Part shown: positions 1 through 7,803 of the stretch, in pieces | Position numbering within the stretch: position 1 is the stretch's first letter | Layout of the letters: each line of letters begins with the position of its first letter | NCBI GenBank assembly: GCA_947643615.1 | Contig: CANRWO010000006.1 | Location: 35,663 to 99,662, forward strand | Origin: an uncultured Lachnospiraceae bacterium | Lineage (GTDB): Bacteria; Bacillota; Clostridia; Lachnospirales; Lachnospiraceae | Reading direction: 5' to 3' | DNA: 64,000 bases | Notes under the pieces: generated by a model | Database searches by the model: none | What the model was told of the DNA's origin: nothing | Seen by the model: the letters and a program-made list of their open reading frames with translations, nothing else | Translations under genes and position numbers: made by a program

Positions 1-728
1 ATGGGAAGGAACTTTCCACAAAGGAAGAGAAACACGTGTTGTTTGAACGTGCGGGGGTGGACATATTGATCGAATTCCCCATGAATCGGGAAACGGCGGC
101 TACGGTGCCGGAGGTATTTGCCGCGGAGATTTTGGCGGAGAGGATGCAGACAAGGTTCCTGGCTGCGGGCAGCGACCTGTCCTTTGGGGCGGGAGGCGCC
201 GGGAATACGGAATTTCTGCGGAAACTGGGGCCTGAACTGGGGTTTCAGGTGAAGACCATCCCCAAAGTCTGCGTGGACGGAAGGGAGGTCAGCTCCACCC
301 ATGTCCGCAGCTGCGTGGATAGGGGGGATATGGGGTTGGCTGAACAGTTGCTGGGAATGCCCTACCCGGTGTTCGGCACCGTGGTGAAAGGCAATCAGTT
401 GGGCAGGACCCTGGGATTCCCTACGGTCAATCTGCTTCCGGATGAGAGCAAGCTGCTCCCTCCGAACGGAGTCTACTTTTCCCAAGTACGGCACAGGGGG
501 CGGCTTTACAGGGCCATCAGCAATATAGGCTATAAACCTACCGTCACTGACAGGCATGTGATGGGTATAGAGTCTTATTTGTATGACTTCCGGGAAGACA
601 TTTACGGGGAACCGGTGGAAGTATATCTGCTGGAGTTCAGCAGGCCGGAGCAGCAGTTTGGGAGTGTGGAGGCCCTGCGTGGGCAGCTTCAAAAAGACAT
701 CATGGCAGGTGAGGCTTATAAAAAGTAA
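1..728 (+). CDS. ribF: bifunctional riboflavin kinase / FMN adenylyltransferase, 5'-truncated by window edge
   Basis: Makes FMN from riboflavin and then FAD from FMN, in the cytoplasm. The reading frame is open from base 3 at the left edge with no start codon, so the N-terminal part of the adenylyltransferase domain lies outside the window; about 241 residues remain. The end of the adenylyltransferase domain is visible (FLAAGSDLSFGAGGAGN), followed by the riboflavin kinase domain with its glycine-rich GTVVKGNQLGRTLGFPTVNL motif and the typical GVYFS and SNIGYKPT segments. A GTG at 36 is an internal valine and not the start. The next gene is 190 bp away with its own probable promoter, so ribF ends its unit here. 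Confidence 0.93.
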   Translation, partial: GKELSTKEEKHVLFERAGVDILIEFPMNRETAATVPEVFAAEILAERMQTRFLAAGSDLSFGAGGAGNTEFLRKLGPELGFQVKTIPKVCVDGREVSSTHVRSCVDRGDMGLAEQLLGMPYPVFGTVVKGNQLGRTLGFPTVNLLPDESKLLPPNGVYFSQVRHRGRLYRAISNIGYKPTVTDRHVMGIESYLYDFREDIYGEPVEVYLLEFSRPEQQFGSVEALRGQLQKDIMAGEAYKK

Positions 729-737
729 AAATTTGTC

Positions 738-766
738 TTGTAACTTTTTGTCTTTTCCCGTAGAAT
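738..766 (+). promoter_or_regulatory. probable sigma-A promoter of the Na/phosphate symporter gene
   Basis: TTGTAA (738-743), a 17-bp spacer and TAGAAT (761-766) lie just after the ribF stop, about 150 bp before the next start codon. Both hexamers deviate from consensus, so this is a moderate call. Confidence 0.4.
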
Positions 767-918
767 TATAGTATCTGCTCTCAAATTTGCGTTTTACCAT
801 ACAAAGTATGCATTGCATATATAGTAGGCATTGTACACATGGTGTTTGTAGCAGTAAGCAACTCAGATTCAGCAGCAGTATCATTGAGTCAAGTAGAGCC
901 AAATGAAGGGATATTAAA

Positions 919-2571
919 ATGAGTGCAAGTATTCTATTGTCAATGGCAGGGGGCCTGGGACTTTTTCTGTTTGGGATGCGTGTGATGAGTGACTCCATAG
1001 AAAAGGTTGCGGGCGCAAAGCTTCGCCGTATTTTAGAGATCTTTACCACCAACCGATTTACCGGGATGCTGGTGGGAATCGTGTTTACCGGGATCATACA
1101 GTCCTCTTCGGCATGTACGGCCATGGTGGTCAGCTTTGTGAATGCCGGCCTGATGAACCTGTACCAGGCGGCGGGGGTGATCTTTGGAGCCAATATTGGT
1201 ACCACCATCACTTCGCAGCTGGTATCTTTTAATTTGTCCGCATATGCCCCGGTGATCCTTCTGGTAGGAGTGCTTGTGGTCATGTTCTGCTCAAAGGAAA
1301 AGGTGAAGAAGTTTGCGGAGATCATTATCGGCTTCGGCGTGCTGTTCCTGGGACTGAGTACCATGTCCAGCTCCATGGCCAGTATGCGGGATGTGCCCGA
1401 GGTGGTAAATCTGCTGAGTTCCCTTAAAAATCCGTTTATGGCCACCATTGTGGGACTGGTACTGACCTCTGTGATCCAGAGTTCTTCCGTGACGGTCAGC
1501 ATAGTGCTGCTTTTGGCCAGCCAGGATCTGCTTTCTTTACATATTACCCTGTACATTATTTTGGGTTGTAATATCGGCGCATGCACCACGGCTCTTCTGG
1601 CCTCCCTTGCCGGTAAGAAGGATGCCAAGAGGGCGGCCCTGATCCATTTCTGGTTTAATGTGATCGGTACGGTGGTGCTTTATGCAGTCCTGTTTGTGGC
1701 GGAGGAACCCGTGACAAAGATCATTTGGGCCATCTCTTCGGATAACGGGCGTTTTGTGGCAAATGCCCATACTTTGATCAAGATTTTCCAGGTGATCGTG
1801 TTGTTCCCTTTCTCAAAGTGGATCGTAAAGCTTTCCATTATATGTGTGCCTGGTGAGGACAAGAAGGTGGGGTACCGTGAGTGTTATCAGCTGAAATACA
1901 TTGGCGACAAGGTGGTGTTCAATCCGGCCACGGCAGTGATCGAGGTAATGAAAGAACTGGACCGTATGGCATCCCTTGCAAGCGAGAACCTGAACCGGGC
2001 AATGAATGCCCTGATCACGCTGGATGAGGAAGATATCGAAGAAGTGTACGAGGTGGAGAAAAATATTGATTTCCTGAATCATGCCATCACCGATTACCTG
2101 GTGAAGATTAACCAGACCACCCTGCCCATCGAGGACTTGAAGAGCCTGGGCGCTCTGTTCCATGTGGTAAACGATATCGAGCGGATCGGTGACCACGCGG
2201 AGAATGTGGCGGATGCCGCAAGGCAGAGGAGAGACCAGGGGGTGGCCTTCAGCAAGGATGCGCAGCGGGAATTGGGTGAGATGCTGGATATGGTAAATAA
2301 GCTGATCCAGTATTCTATCGATATGTTCGTCAGAAGCGACGGCAGCCATATGCAGGAGATCATCCAATTGGAGAACCGGGTGGATGAGAAGGAAAGGGAA
2401 CTCCAGAAACTGCATGTACATCGTCTTACTAAGGGAGAGTGTACCCCTGAGGCAGGTATGGTCTTCTCGGATGTGGTATCCGGTTTGGAGAGGGTGGCGG
2501 ATCATGCCACCAATATCGCTTTTGCCATCACTGCCGCGGACCGGGAAGATGAGGTAGAGGCGGTTTCCTAG
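919..2571 (+). CDS. Na/Pi cotransporter family protein with PhoU-like C-terminal domain
   Basis: Predicted inner-membrane sodium-phosphate symporter of the NptA/YjbB type, 550 residues. The N-terminal half is hydrophobic with about eight membrane segments and the two inverted QSSS signatures of the family, at residues 61-65 (QSSSA) and 187-191 (QSSSV). The C-terminal part from about residue 340 is soluble, helical and resembles PhoU, which often regulates or gates this family. A GAAGGG ribosome binding site precedes the ATG. It appears to be transcribed alone. Phosphate is the family substrate; a different anion cannot be excluded from sequence. Confidence 0.9.
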   Translation: MSASILLSMAGGLGLFLFGMRVMSDSIEKVAGAKLRRILEIFTTNRFTGMLVGIVFTGIIQSSSACTAMVVSFVNAGLMNLYQAAGVIFGANIGTTITSQLVSFNLSAYAPVILLVGVLVVMFCSKEKVKKFAEIIIGFGVLFLGLSTMSSSMASMRDVPEVVNLLSSLKNPFMATIVGLVLTSVIQSSSVTVSIVLLLASQDLLSLHITLYIILGCNIGACTTALLASLAGKKDAKRAALIHFWFNVIGTVVLYAVLFVAEEPVTKIIWAISSDNGRFVANAHTLIKIFQVIVLFPFSKWIVKLSIICVPGEDKKVGYRECYQLKYIGDKVVFNPATAVIEVMKELDRMASLASENLNRAMNALITLDEEDIEEVYEVEKNIDFLNHAITDYLVKINQTTLPIEDLKSLGALFHVVNDIERIGDHAENVADAARQRRDQGVAFSKDAQRELGEMLDMVNKLIQYSIDMFVRSDGSHMQEIIQLENRVDEKERELQKLHVHRLTKGECTPEAGMVFSDVVSGLERVADHATNIAFAITAADREDEVEAVS

Positions 2572-2641
2572 TACATCGCCGGGTATTTAACATATTTCTT
2601 AAGATTTTTTGTAGAGTCTTTTATTTTTTTTAAAGAATCTG

Positions 2642-2670
2642 TTGACATATGATGGGGACAAATGTATAAT
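2642..2670 (+). promoter_or_regulatory. consensus sigma-A promoter of the NlpC/P60 gene
   Basis: TTGACA (2642-2647), exactly 17 bp, then TATAAT (2665-2670). Both hexamers are perfect, which predicts strong constitutive expression. The start codon lies about 70 bp downstream. Confidence 0.8.
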
Positions 2671-2739
2671 CTGACTTAGATGTAACAAATTTGTAACAAT
2701 ATTGTAAATCAGATTTCATTTTTGTAAAGGATTACATAC

Positions 2740-3783
2740 ATGAGATACTTAAGGAATATGAAAAAAATAGCAATGGTTTCCGCAGGTTTGATTTGCTGTC
2801 TGACAATGGAAGCGCCTCTTACCGTTATGGCATCGGAGGGGACAAGCGTCCTGCAGACGGCTGGGGTGGCTTCGTTTCTGGAGGTAACCCACACTGCGGA
2901 GGAATACAAGGAAATGGCCCAGCAGGCGCAGGGCGCTTCCTGGGGGTACACGAATATCGGCATCGCCAATGTGGAGAGCGGAAACCTGAATGTCCGCGAG
3001 GCCCCTTCCACCGACAGCAAAATGGTGGGGAAAATGCCTAAGAATTCGGCATGCGAAGTACTGGAGATGTTTGACGGCTGGGCACATATTATTTCCGGTG
3101 AGGTAGAAGGTTATGTGAGCACGGAATTCCTGTTCACCGGCCCGGATGCAAAGCTGGCAGCCAACGATTTGGTGCGCACGGTTGTGCTTGTGAATACGGA
3201 CGGCTTAAATGTCAGGGACGAGGCCAATACCGAGAGCGCTGTCTTGACCCAGGTGCCCAAAGGCGAGGAGTTGGAATATGTGGAGACGCTGGAGGGATGG
3301 ATCAAGGTATCTATCGACGGTGAGGAAGCTTATGTGTCCTCGGAATTTGTTACCGTGGAACAGAGGCTGGATACGGCCATCACCATGACGGAGCTTTTGT
3401 ATGGACAGGGTGTGTCCGATGTACGTGTGGAGCTTGTGGAGTATGCGAAGCAGTTCCTGGGCAATCCCTATGTATGGGGCGGCACCAGCTTGACAAAGGG
3501 AGCCGATTGTTCCGGTTTTGTATTGAGCGTATTTAAGAAATTCGGTGTGAGCTTAAGCCACCATTCCGGTTCCCAGGCAAAGGAAGGCACTAAGATCAGC
3601 GCTTCCGAGCTGAAACCCGGCGACCTGGTATTTTATGCCAACAGTTCAGGGACGATCAATCATGTAGCGATCTATATCGGCGGAGGCAAGGTAATCCATG
3701 CCAGCAGTCCTACTACCGGTATTAAAATCAGCAATTACAATTACCGTACTCCGGTGAGATGTGTGAGAGTTTTGCAGGATTAA
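2740..3783 (+). CDS. secreted SH3-domain NlpC/P60 peptidoglycan endopeptidase
   Basis: Cell-wall hydrolase of 347 residues that is expected to cut peptide stems of peptidoglycan outside the membrane. A signal peptide spans about residues 1-31 (basic start, hydrophobic core, VMA). Two bacterial SH3 domains follow at about 75-135 and 147-205, each with the NLNVRE or GLNVRD motif. The C-terminal NlpC/P60 domain (about 228-347) carries the catalytic triad Cys257 (GADCSGF), His308 (INHVAIY) and His320 (VIHASS). The ATG at 2740 is preceded by AAAGGA with an 8-nt spacer; the alternative ATG at 2758 has a badly placed site. Monocistronic, between a perfect promoter and a strong terminator. Confidence 0.93.
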   Translation: MRYLRNMKKIAMVSAGLICCLTMEAPLTVMASEGTSVLQTAGVASFLEVTHTAEEYKEMAQQAQGASWGYTNIGIANVESGNLNVREAPSTDSKMVGKMPKNSACEVLEMFDGWAHIISGEVEGYVSTEFLFTGPDAKLAANDLVRTVVLVNTDGLNVRDEANTESAVLTQVPKGEELEYVETLEGWIKVSIDGEEAYVSSEFVTVEQRLDTAITMTELLYGQGVSDVRVELVEYAKQFLGNPYVWGGTSLTKGADCSGFVLSVFKKFGVSLSHHSGSQAKEGTKISASELKPGDLVFYANSSGTINHVAIYIGGGKVIHASSPTTGIKISNYNYRTPVRCVRVLQD

Positions 3784-3847
3784 ACTCAGAGGACAGAAAT
3801 TAGCCTGTTGTAGAAGAGTCAGCAAGGATTCCTGACAAATGTATTCA

Positions 3848-3897
3848 AAGGGTTGCCGCACTGTGGTTGATGCATAGAGTAGCGGCAATCCTTTTTT
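3848..3897 (+). terminator. intrinsic terminator after the NlpC/P60 gene
   Basis: A 13-bp stem (arms near 3847-3859 and 3882-3894, one G-U pair, GGTTGCCGC pairing GCGGCAATC) is followed by a run of T residues. Confidence 0.75.
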
Positions 3898-3951
3898 GGA
3901 GCACATTTATCCCAGCAGCGCTTTCACTGTGTTTACCGGGAAAAATACCGG

Positions 3952-3980
3952 GGAATAACAGGAGAAACCGGTGTTATTCC
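3952..3980 (+). promoter_or_regulatory. perfect 9-bp hairpin upstream of the rpsO promoter
   Basis: GGAATAACA (3952-3960) and TGTTATTCC (3972-3980) form a perfect inverted repeat with an 11-nt loop, just upstream of the rpsO -35 element. It lacks a T-tract, so it is more likely an operator or a secondary terminator arm than a full terminator. Role unknown. Confidence 0.35.
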
Positions 3981-3992
3981 TTAAATTATGTG

Positions 3993-4021
3993 TTTACATT
4001 TACAGGCGGATATGATAAAAT
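3993..4021 (+). promoter_or_regulatory. probable rpsO promoter
   Basis: TTTACA (3993-3998), 17 bp, TAAAAT (4016-4021). It would give a leader of about 105 nt before rpsO, long enough for the S15-binding structure that commonly controls this gene in bacteria, although no specific S15 motif was identified. Confidence 0.5.
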
Positions 4022-4134
4022 GTTCAAGTGTGATTTAGCCGATGCTCGGTTCTCGGAGACTCCAACCGTAGCTTAGTGTCAGGTGATTTGCACAGGATGC
4101 GATAACACATGAGATTTATATGGAGGAAAGAAAC

Positions 4135-4401
4135 ATGATTTCTAAGGAAAAGAAAACAACAATTATGAACGAGTATGCAAGGACTCCTGGCGATACCGGC
4201 TCACCGGAAGTACAGGTAGCTGTTTTGACCGCAAGGATCCAGGAGCTGACTGATCATTTGAAAGCAAACCCCAAGGATCACCATTCCCGCCGCGGTATGC
4301 TGAAACTGGTAGGCCAGAGACGTGGCCTTTTGGAGTATTTGAAAAAGAAGGATATCGAGAGATATCGTTCCCTGATTGAGAGACTTGGCTTAAGAAAATA
4401 A
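4135..4401 (+). CDS. rpsO: 30S ribosomal protein S15
   Basis: Small-subunit protein that binds 16S rRNA early in assembly. The 88-residue product has the usual length and contains the diagnostic [10 protein letters not shown] and DHHSRRGML segments. The start is placed at 4135 because GGAGGAAAG lies directly upstream with good spacing and because family members begin with MISKE; an in-frame ATG at 4120 is part of that ribosome binding region. pnp follows, the classical rpsO-pnp order, but 424 bp of repeat-containing sequence separates them here. Confidence 0.97.
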   Translation: MISKEKKTTIMNEYARTPGDTGSPEVQVAVLTARIQELTDHLKANPKDHHSRRGMLKLVGQRRGLLEYLKKKDIERYRSLIERLGLRK

Positions 4402-4460
4402 GCGTTAGGATGGCATAAGGCGGGAGGCACCATAAAATAGGCGCTTTCCGCTTGTTTGCG

Positions 4461-4682
4461 CGAATGAGCAGAGTCTTAAGTTCCTCCGCGTTGCAGTCCA
4501 TGCATGCATGAGATGCAACGCGGAGGGACTTAAGACGAGCAACGCGAGCGAGGAAAGCATGGCTTTCCGAGCCTGCGCATTCGTAAGCAGAGTCCAGAAG
4601 TCCCTCATCGTAGCACCCATACATGGGTTGCAACGCGGAGGGACTTATGACGAGCAACGCATGGCTTTCCGAGCCTGCACCC
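4461..4682 (+). repeat. interspersed palindromic repeat family A, two diverged units between rpsO and pnp
   Basis: Two units share the boxes AGCAGAGTC, GACGAGCAACGC and GGCTTTCCGAGCCTGC. Within the first, TTAAGTTCCTCCGCGTTGCA and TGCAACGCGGAGGGACTTAA form long inverted arms around a short loop; the second unit has shorter diverged arms around an ATACATGGG loop. The same boxes recur on the opposite strand at 60213-60518. Short ORFs in this block show no protein character. The rest of the 4402-4825 gap holds only the pnp leader. Confidence 0.8.
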
Positions 4683-4825
4683 CCCAAGGTAACTATGGGA
4701 CAGGAGTAAGCCCCGAGACCGCTGAAAAGTGTATAATCAGATAAACTCCATGCATTTTTCAGTAGTTTCGGTGTCTTCTGTTCCTGAAGATAGACAAGCC
4801 GTATTAACGGCAGAATGGAGGACTT

Positions 4826-6916
4826 ATGTATAAGACTTATGAACTGGAACTTGCCGGACGTACCCTAAAGGTCGATATCGGCCGTGTCGGTAAACAGGCA
4901 AACGGATGTGCATTTATGCACTATGGTGATACTGTGGTGCTTTCCACTGCAACCGCATCCGAGAAACCCAGGGAAGGGATCGACTTCTTCCCTTTAAGCG
5001 TGGAATTTGAGGAAAAGATGTACGCGGTGGGCAAGATTCCCGGCGGTTTTAATAAGAGGGAAGGAAAGGCCAGCGAGAACGCGGTCCTGACCAGCCGTGT
5101 CATTGACAGGCCCATGCGTCCCCTGTTCCCCAAGGATTACAGGAATGATGTTACCCTGAACAATATGGTAATGAGCGTGGATCCTGCATGCCGCCCCGAG
5201 CTGGTAGCCATGCTGGGAGCTGCCATCGCTACCTGCATTTCTGATATCCCTTTTGACGGCCCCTGTGCCATGACGCAGATGGGCATGATTGACGGTGAGC
5301 TGGTAGTGAACCCTTCCCAGGAGCAGTGGAAGGTAGGCGACCTGAACCTGACGGTGGCTTCCACCAGGGAGAAGGTCATAATGATTGAGGCGGGCGCCAA
5401 TGAGGTTCCCGAGGACAAAATGATCGAAGCAATCTACAAGGCTCATGAGGTCAATCAGACTATTATTGCCTTTATTGACCGGATTGTTGCCGAGGTGGGC
5501 AAGAAGAAGCATGAATATACCAGCTGTGCAATCCCTCAGGAAATGTTCGACGAGATGATGAAACTAGTCACTCCCGCTGAGATGGAAGAGGCAGTGTTTA
5601 CCGACGAAAAGCAGGTTCGGGAAGAGAATATCCGTGTCATTACCGAGAAGCTGGAGGAGGCATTTGCGGAAAAGGAAGAGTGGCTTGCCATTCTGGGAGA
5701 AGCGGTGTACCAGTATCAGAAGAAGACCGTCCGCAAGATGATCCTGAAGGACCATAAGCGGCCTGACGGACGTGAGATCACACAGATCCGGCCGCTGGCT
5801 GCGGAAGTGGATATCATCCCCCGTGTGCATGGTTCCGCTATGTTTACCAGAGGACAGACCCAGATTTGTAACGTATGTACACTGGCTCCTCTGTCTGAGC
5901 AGCAGAGAATTGACGGACTGGACGAGAACGAGGTCAGCAAGAGATATATGCACCATTACAACTTCCCTTCCTACTCTGTGGGTGAGACAAAACCCTCCAG
6001 AGGCCCCGGAAGGCGTGAGATCGGCCATGGTGCGCTGGCAGAGAGGGCTTTGATCCCTGTGCTTCCCAGCGAGGAGGATTTCCCCTATGCGATCCGTACC
6101 GTATCCGAAACTTTTGAGTCCAACGGCTCCACTTCCATGGCATCTACCTGTGCGTCCTGTATGTCCCTGATGGCGGCAGGCGTGCCCATTAAGAAGATGG
6201 TTGCGGGCATTTCCTGCGGACTGGTGACCGGTGAGACGGACGACGATTTTGTACTGCTTACCGATATTCAGGGTCTTGAGGACTTTTTCGGGGATATGGA
6301 CTTTAAGGTGACCGGTACTACGGAAGGAATTACCGCTATCCAGATGGATATTAAGATACATGGCCTTACCAGGTCTATCGTAGAGGGCGCCATCGCCCGC
6401 TGCCGTGAGGCAAGGCTTTTCATTATGGACACCTGTATGAAGCCTGCCATTGCCGTACCCAGGCCTGAGGTAGGACCTTATGCGCCTAAGATCATTTCCA
6501 TCCAGATCGACCCTGAGAAGATTGGAGATGTGGTAGGGCAGAGAGGTAAGACTATCAATGAGATCATTGCCCGTACCGGTGTTAAGATTGACATTACCGA
6601 TGACGGCAATGTATCCGTTTGCGGAACCGACAAGGAAATGATGGATAAGGCCGTGGAGATGGTGAAGATTATCGTCACCGATTTCGAGGAAGGCCAGATC
6701 TTCAAGGGTAAGGTAGTAAGCATTAAAGAGTTTGGCGCATTTATTGAGTTTGCCCCCGGCAAGGAAGGGATGGTACACATCTCCAAGATTGCCAAGGAGA
6801 GGATCAACCGTGTGGAGGATGTGCTCACATTGGGCGACATTGTCACGGTGGTGTGCCTCGGTAAGGATAAAATGGGCAGGATCAGCTTCTCCATGAAGGA
6901 TGTAGCGCAGAAATAG
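4826..6916 (+). CDS. pnp: polyribonucleotide nucleotidyltransferase (PNPase)
   Basis: Phosphorolytic 3'-to-5' exoribonuclease of the RNA degradation machinery. The 696-residue product has the normal architecture: two RNase PH cores (about 10-225 and 310-540) joined by a helical linker, a KH domain near 550-610 containing GDVVGQRGKTINEI, and a C-terminal S1 domain near 620-692 (GKVVSIKEFGAFIEF). The phosphate-binding and catalytic region TFESNGSTSMAS is intact. GGAGG sits 5 nt before the ATG. It follows rpsO in the conserved order and ends at a strong terminator. Confidence 0.97.
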   Translation: MYKTYELELAGRTLKVDIGRVGKQANGCAFMHYGDTVVLSTATASEKPREGIDFFPLSVEFEEKMYAVGKIPGGFNKREGKASENAVLTSRVIDRPMRPLFPKDYRNDVTLNNMVMSVDPACRPELVAMLGAAIATCISDIPFDGPCAMTQMGMIDGELVVNPSQEQWKVGDLNLTVASTREKVIMIEAGANEVPEDKMIEAIYKAHEVNQTIIAFIDRIVAEVGKKKHEYTSCAIPQEMFDEMMKLVTPAEMEEAVFTDEKQVREENIRVITEKLEEAFAEKEEWLAILGEAVYQYQKKTVRKMILKDHKRPDGREITQIRPLAAEVDIIPRVHGSAMFTRGQTQICNVCTLAPLSEQQRIDGLDENEVSKRYMHHYNFPSYSVGETKPSRGPGRREIGHGALAERALIPVLPSEEDFPYAIRTVSETFESNGSTSMASTCASCMSLMAAGVPIKKMVAGISCGLVTGETDDDFVLLTDIQGLEDFFGDMDFKVTGTTEGITAIQMDIKIHGLTRSIVEGAIARCREARLFIMDTCMKPAIAVPRPEVGPYAPKIISIQIDPEKIGDVVGQRGKTINEIIARTGVKIDITDDGNVSVCGTDKEMMDKAVEMVKIIVTDFEEGQIFKGKVVSIKEFGAFIEFAPGKEGMVHISKIAKERINRVEDVLTLGDIVTVVCLGKDKMGRISFSMKDVAQK

Positions 6917-6964
6917 AAAAGGGTATGTGTGGTCATAAGCATTCCCTTATGGAAACAGTTTTTG

Positions 6965-6998
6965 AAAAGCTGTCTCGGGTTTTCCGAGGCAGCTTTTT
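6965..6998 (+). terminator. intrinsic terminator after pnp
   Basis: AAAAGCTGTCTCGG pairs with CCGAGGCAGCTTTT across a four-base T loop; the T-rich end completes the signal. Confidence 0.85.
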
Positions 6999-7065
6999 GG
7001 CCGTGGTATGGCAGATATGCATTTATTATATGGGGATCTGAATATCTGGTGCAAACGGCTTCATT

Positions 7066-7074
7066 TATGCTATA
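7066..7074 (+). promoter_or_regulatory. extended -10 promoter of the nitroreductase gene
   Basis: TGCTATAAT combines a perfect -10 hexamer (7069-7074) with the upstream TG extension. No good -35 is visible. It lies 66 bp before the start codon. Confidence 0.5.
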
Positions 7075-7139
7075 ATAGTAAAAGCAAAAGAAAAGTGATT
7101 TCTGAATGAACAGTGTACCGAAACAGGAGGAACGGGCCA

Positions 7140-7718
7140 ATGGAAAATTTAATGGAGTTATTAGAGACCAGGCGTACATACCGCCGCTTTGGGCAGAAAG
7201 AAGTTTCGCAGGATATCATAGATGAGATCCTTATGGCAGCAAGGCTTTCTTCCAGCGCGGCAAACAGGCAGCCACTGAGCTATATTGTAGTGAAAGAGGC
7301 GGACAGGGTGGCGGAAGTCTTTTCCCACACAAAATGGGCGGGGGCGCTGCCGCCGGAGCAGGGCCAGCCGAAGGAGGGCGAAAGGCCCGTACTGTTTATC
7401 GCGGTGGTGGAGAATTTGGACATTAACCCTAACTGTGATACGGACGCAGGCCTTGCCATCGGCAATATGACTTTGGCAGCGTGGAACAGAGGTGTGGGAA
7501 GCTGTATCATCGGCGCCTGCAATAAGCCTGTGCTGGCAGAAATGTTTGGGTTGGCCCAGAAGCAGGCGCTCCATTCGGTAGTGGCCTTCGGCTATCCCTC
7601 CCATGCCAGCCATATTGCCGACATGGAAGACCCGGCTCAGTTTAAGTATTATCTGGACGGCAACAGGGATTATTGCGTACCGAAGAGACGTTTGGCAGAT
7701 GTGGTGAAGTATCTGTGA
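7140..7718 (+). CDS. nitroreductase family flavoprotein
   Basis: FMN-dependent NAD(P)H oxidoreductase of 192 residues. The N-terminal ETRRTYRRF segment is the usual phosphate-binding start of the fold, SSAANRQPLSYIVV is the conserved Sxxx-NxQP-type flavin region, and GVGSCIIGA forms the C-terminal flavin-binding motif. AGGAGG at 7125-7130 supports the ATG at 7140 rather than the in-frame start at 7113. Substrate cannot be assigned; related proteins act on nitroaromatics, quinones or flavins. The downstream lyase gene is 85 bp away and may be co-transcribed. Confidence 0.88.
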   Translation: MENLMELLETRRTYRRFGQKEVSQDIIDEILMAARLSSSAANRQPLSYIVVKEADRVAEVFSHTKWAGALPPEQGQPKEGERPVLFIAVVENLDINPNCDTDAGLAIGNMTLAAWNRGVGSCIIGACNKPVLAEMFGLAQKQALHSVVAFGYPSHASHIADMEDPAQFKYYLDGNRDYCVPKRRLADVVKYL

Positions 7719-7803
7719 AAGGTGAAACAAGGTATTATAGAGCATTAACGGGGCATTCGGGCCAAAGAAAAGGGAAGGAAGTGTGAAGGGAGGTTACGGT
7801 TTC

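Noticed and set aside
5564..6778. 404-codon minus-strand frame
   Set aside because: Shadow of pnp.
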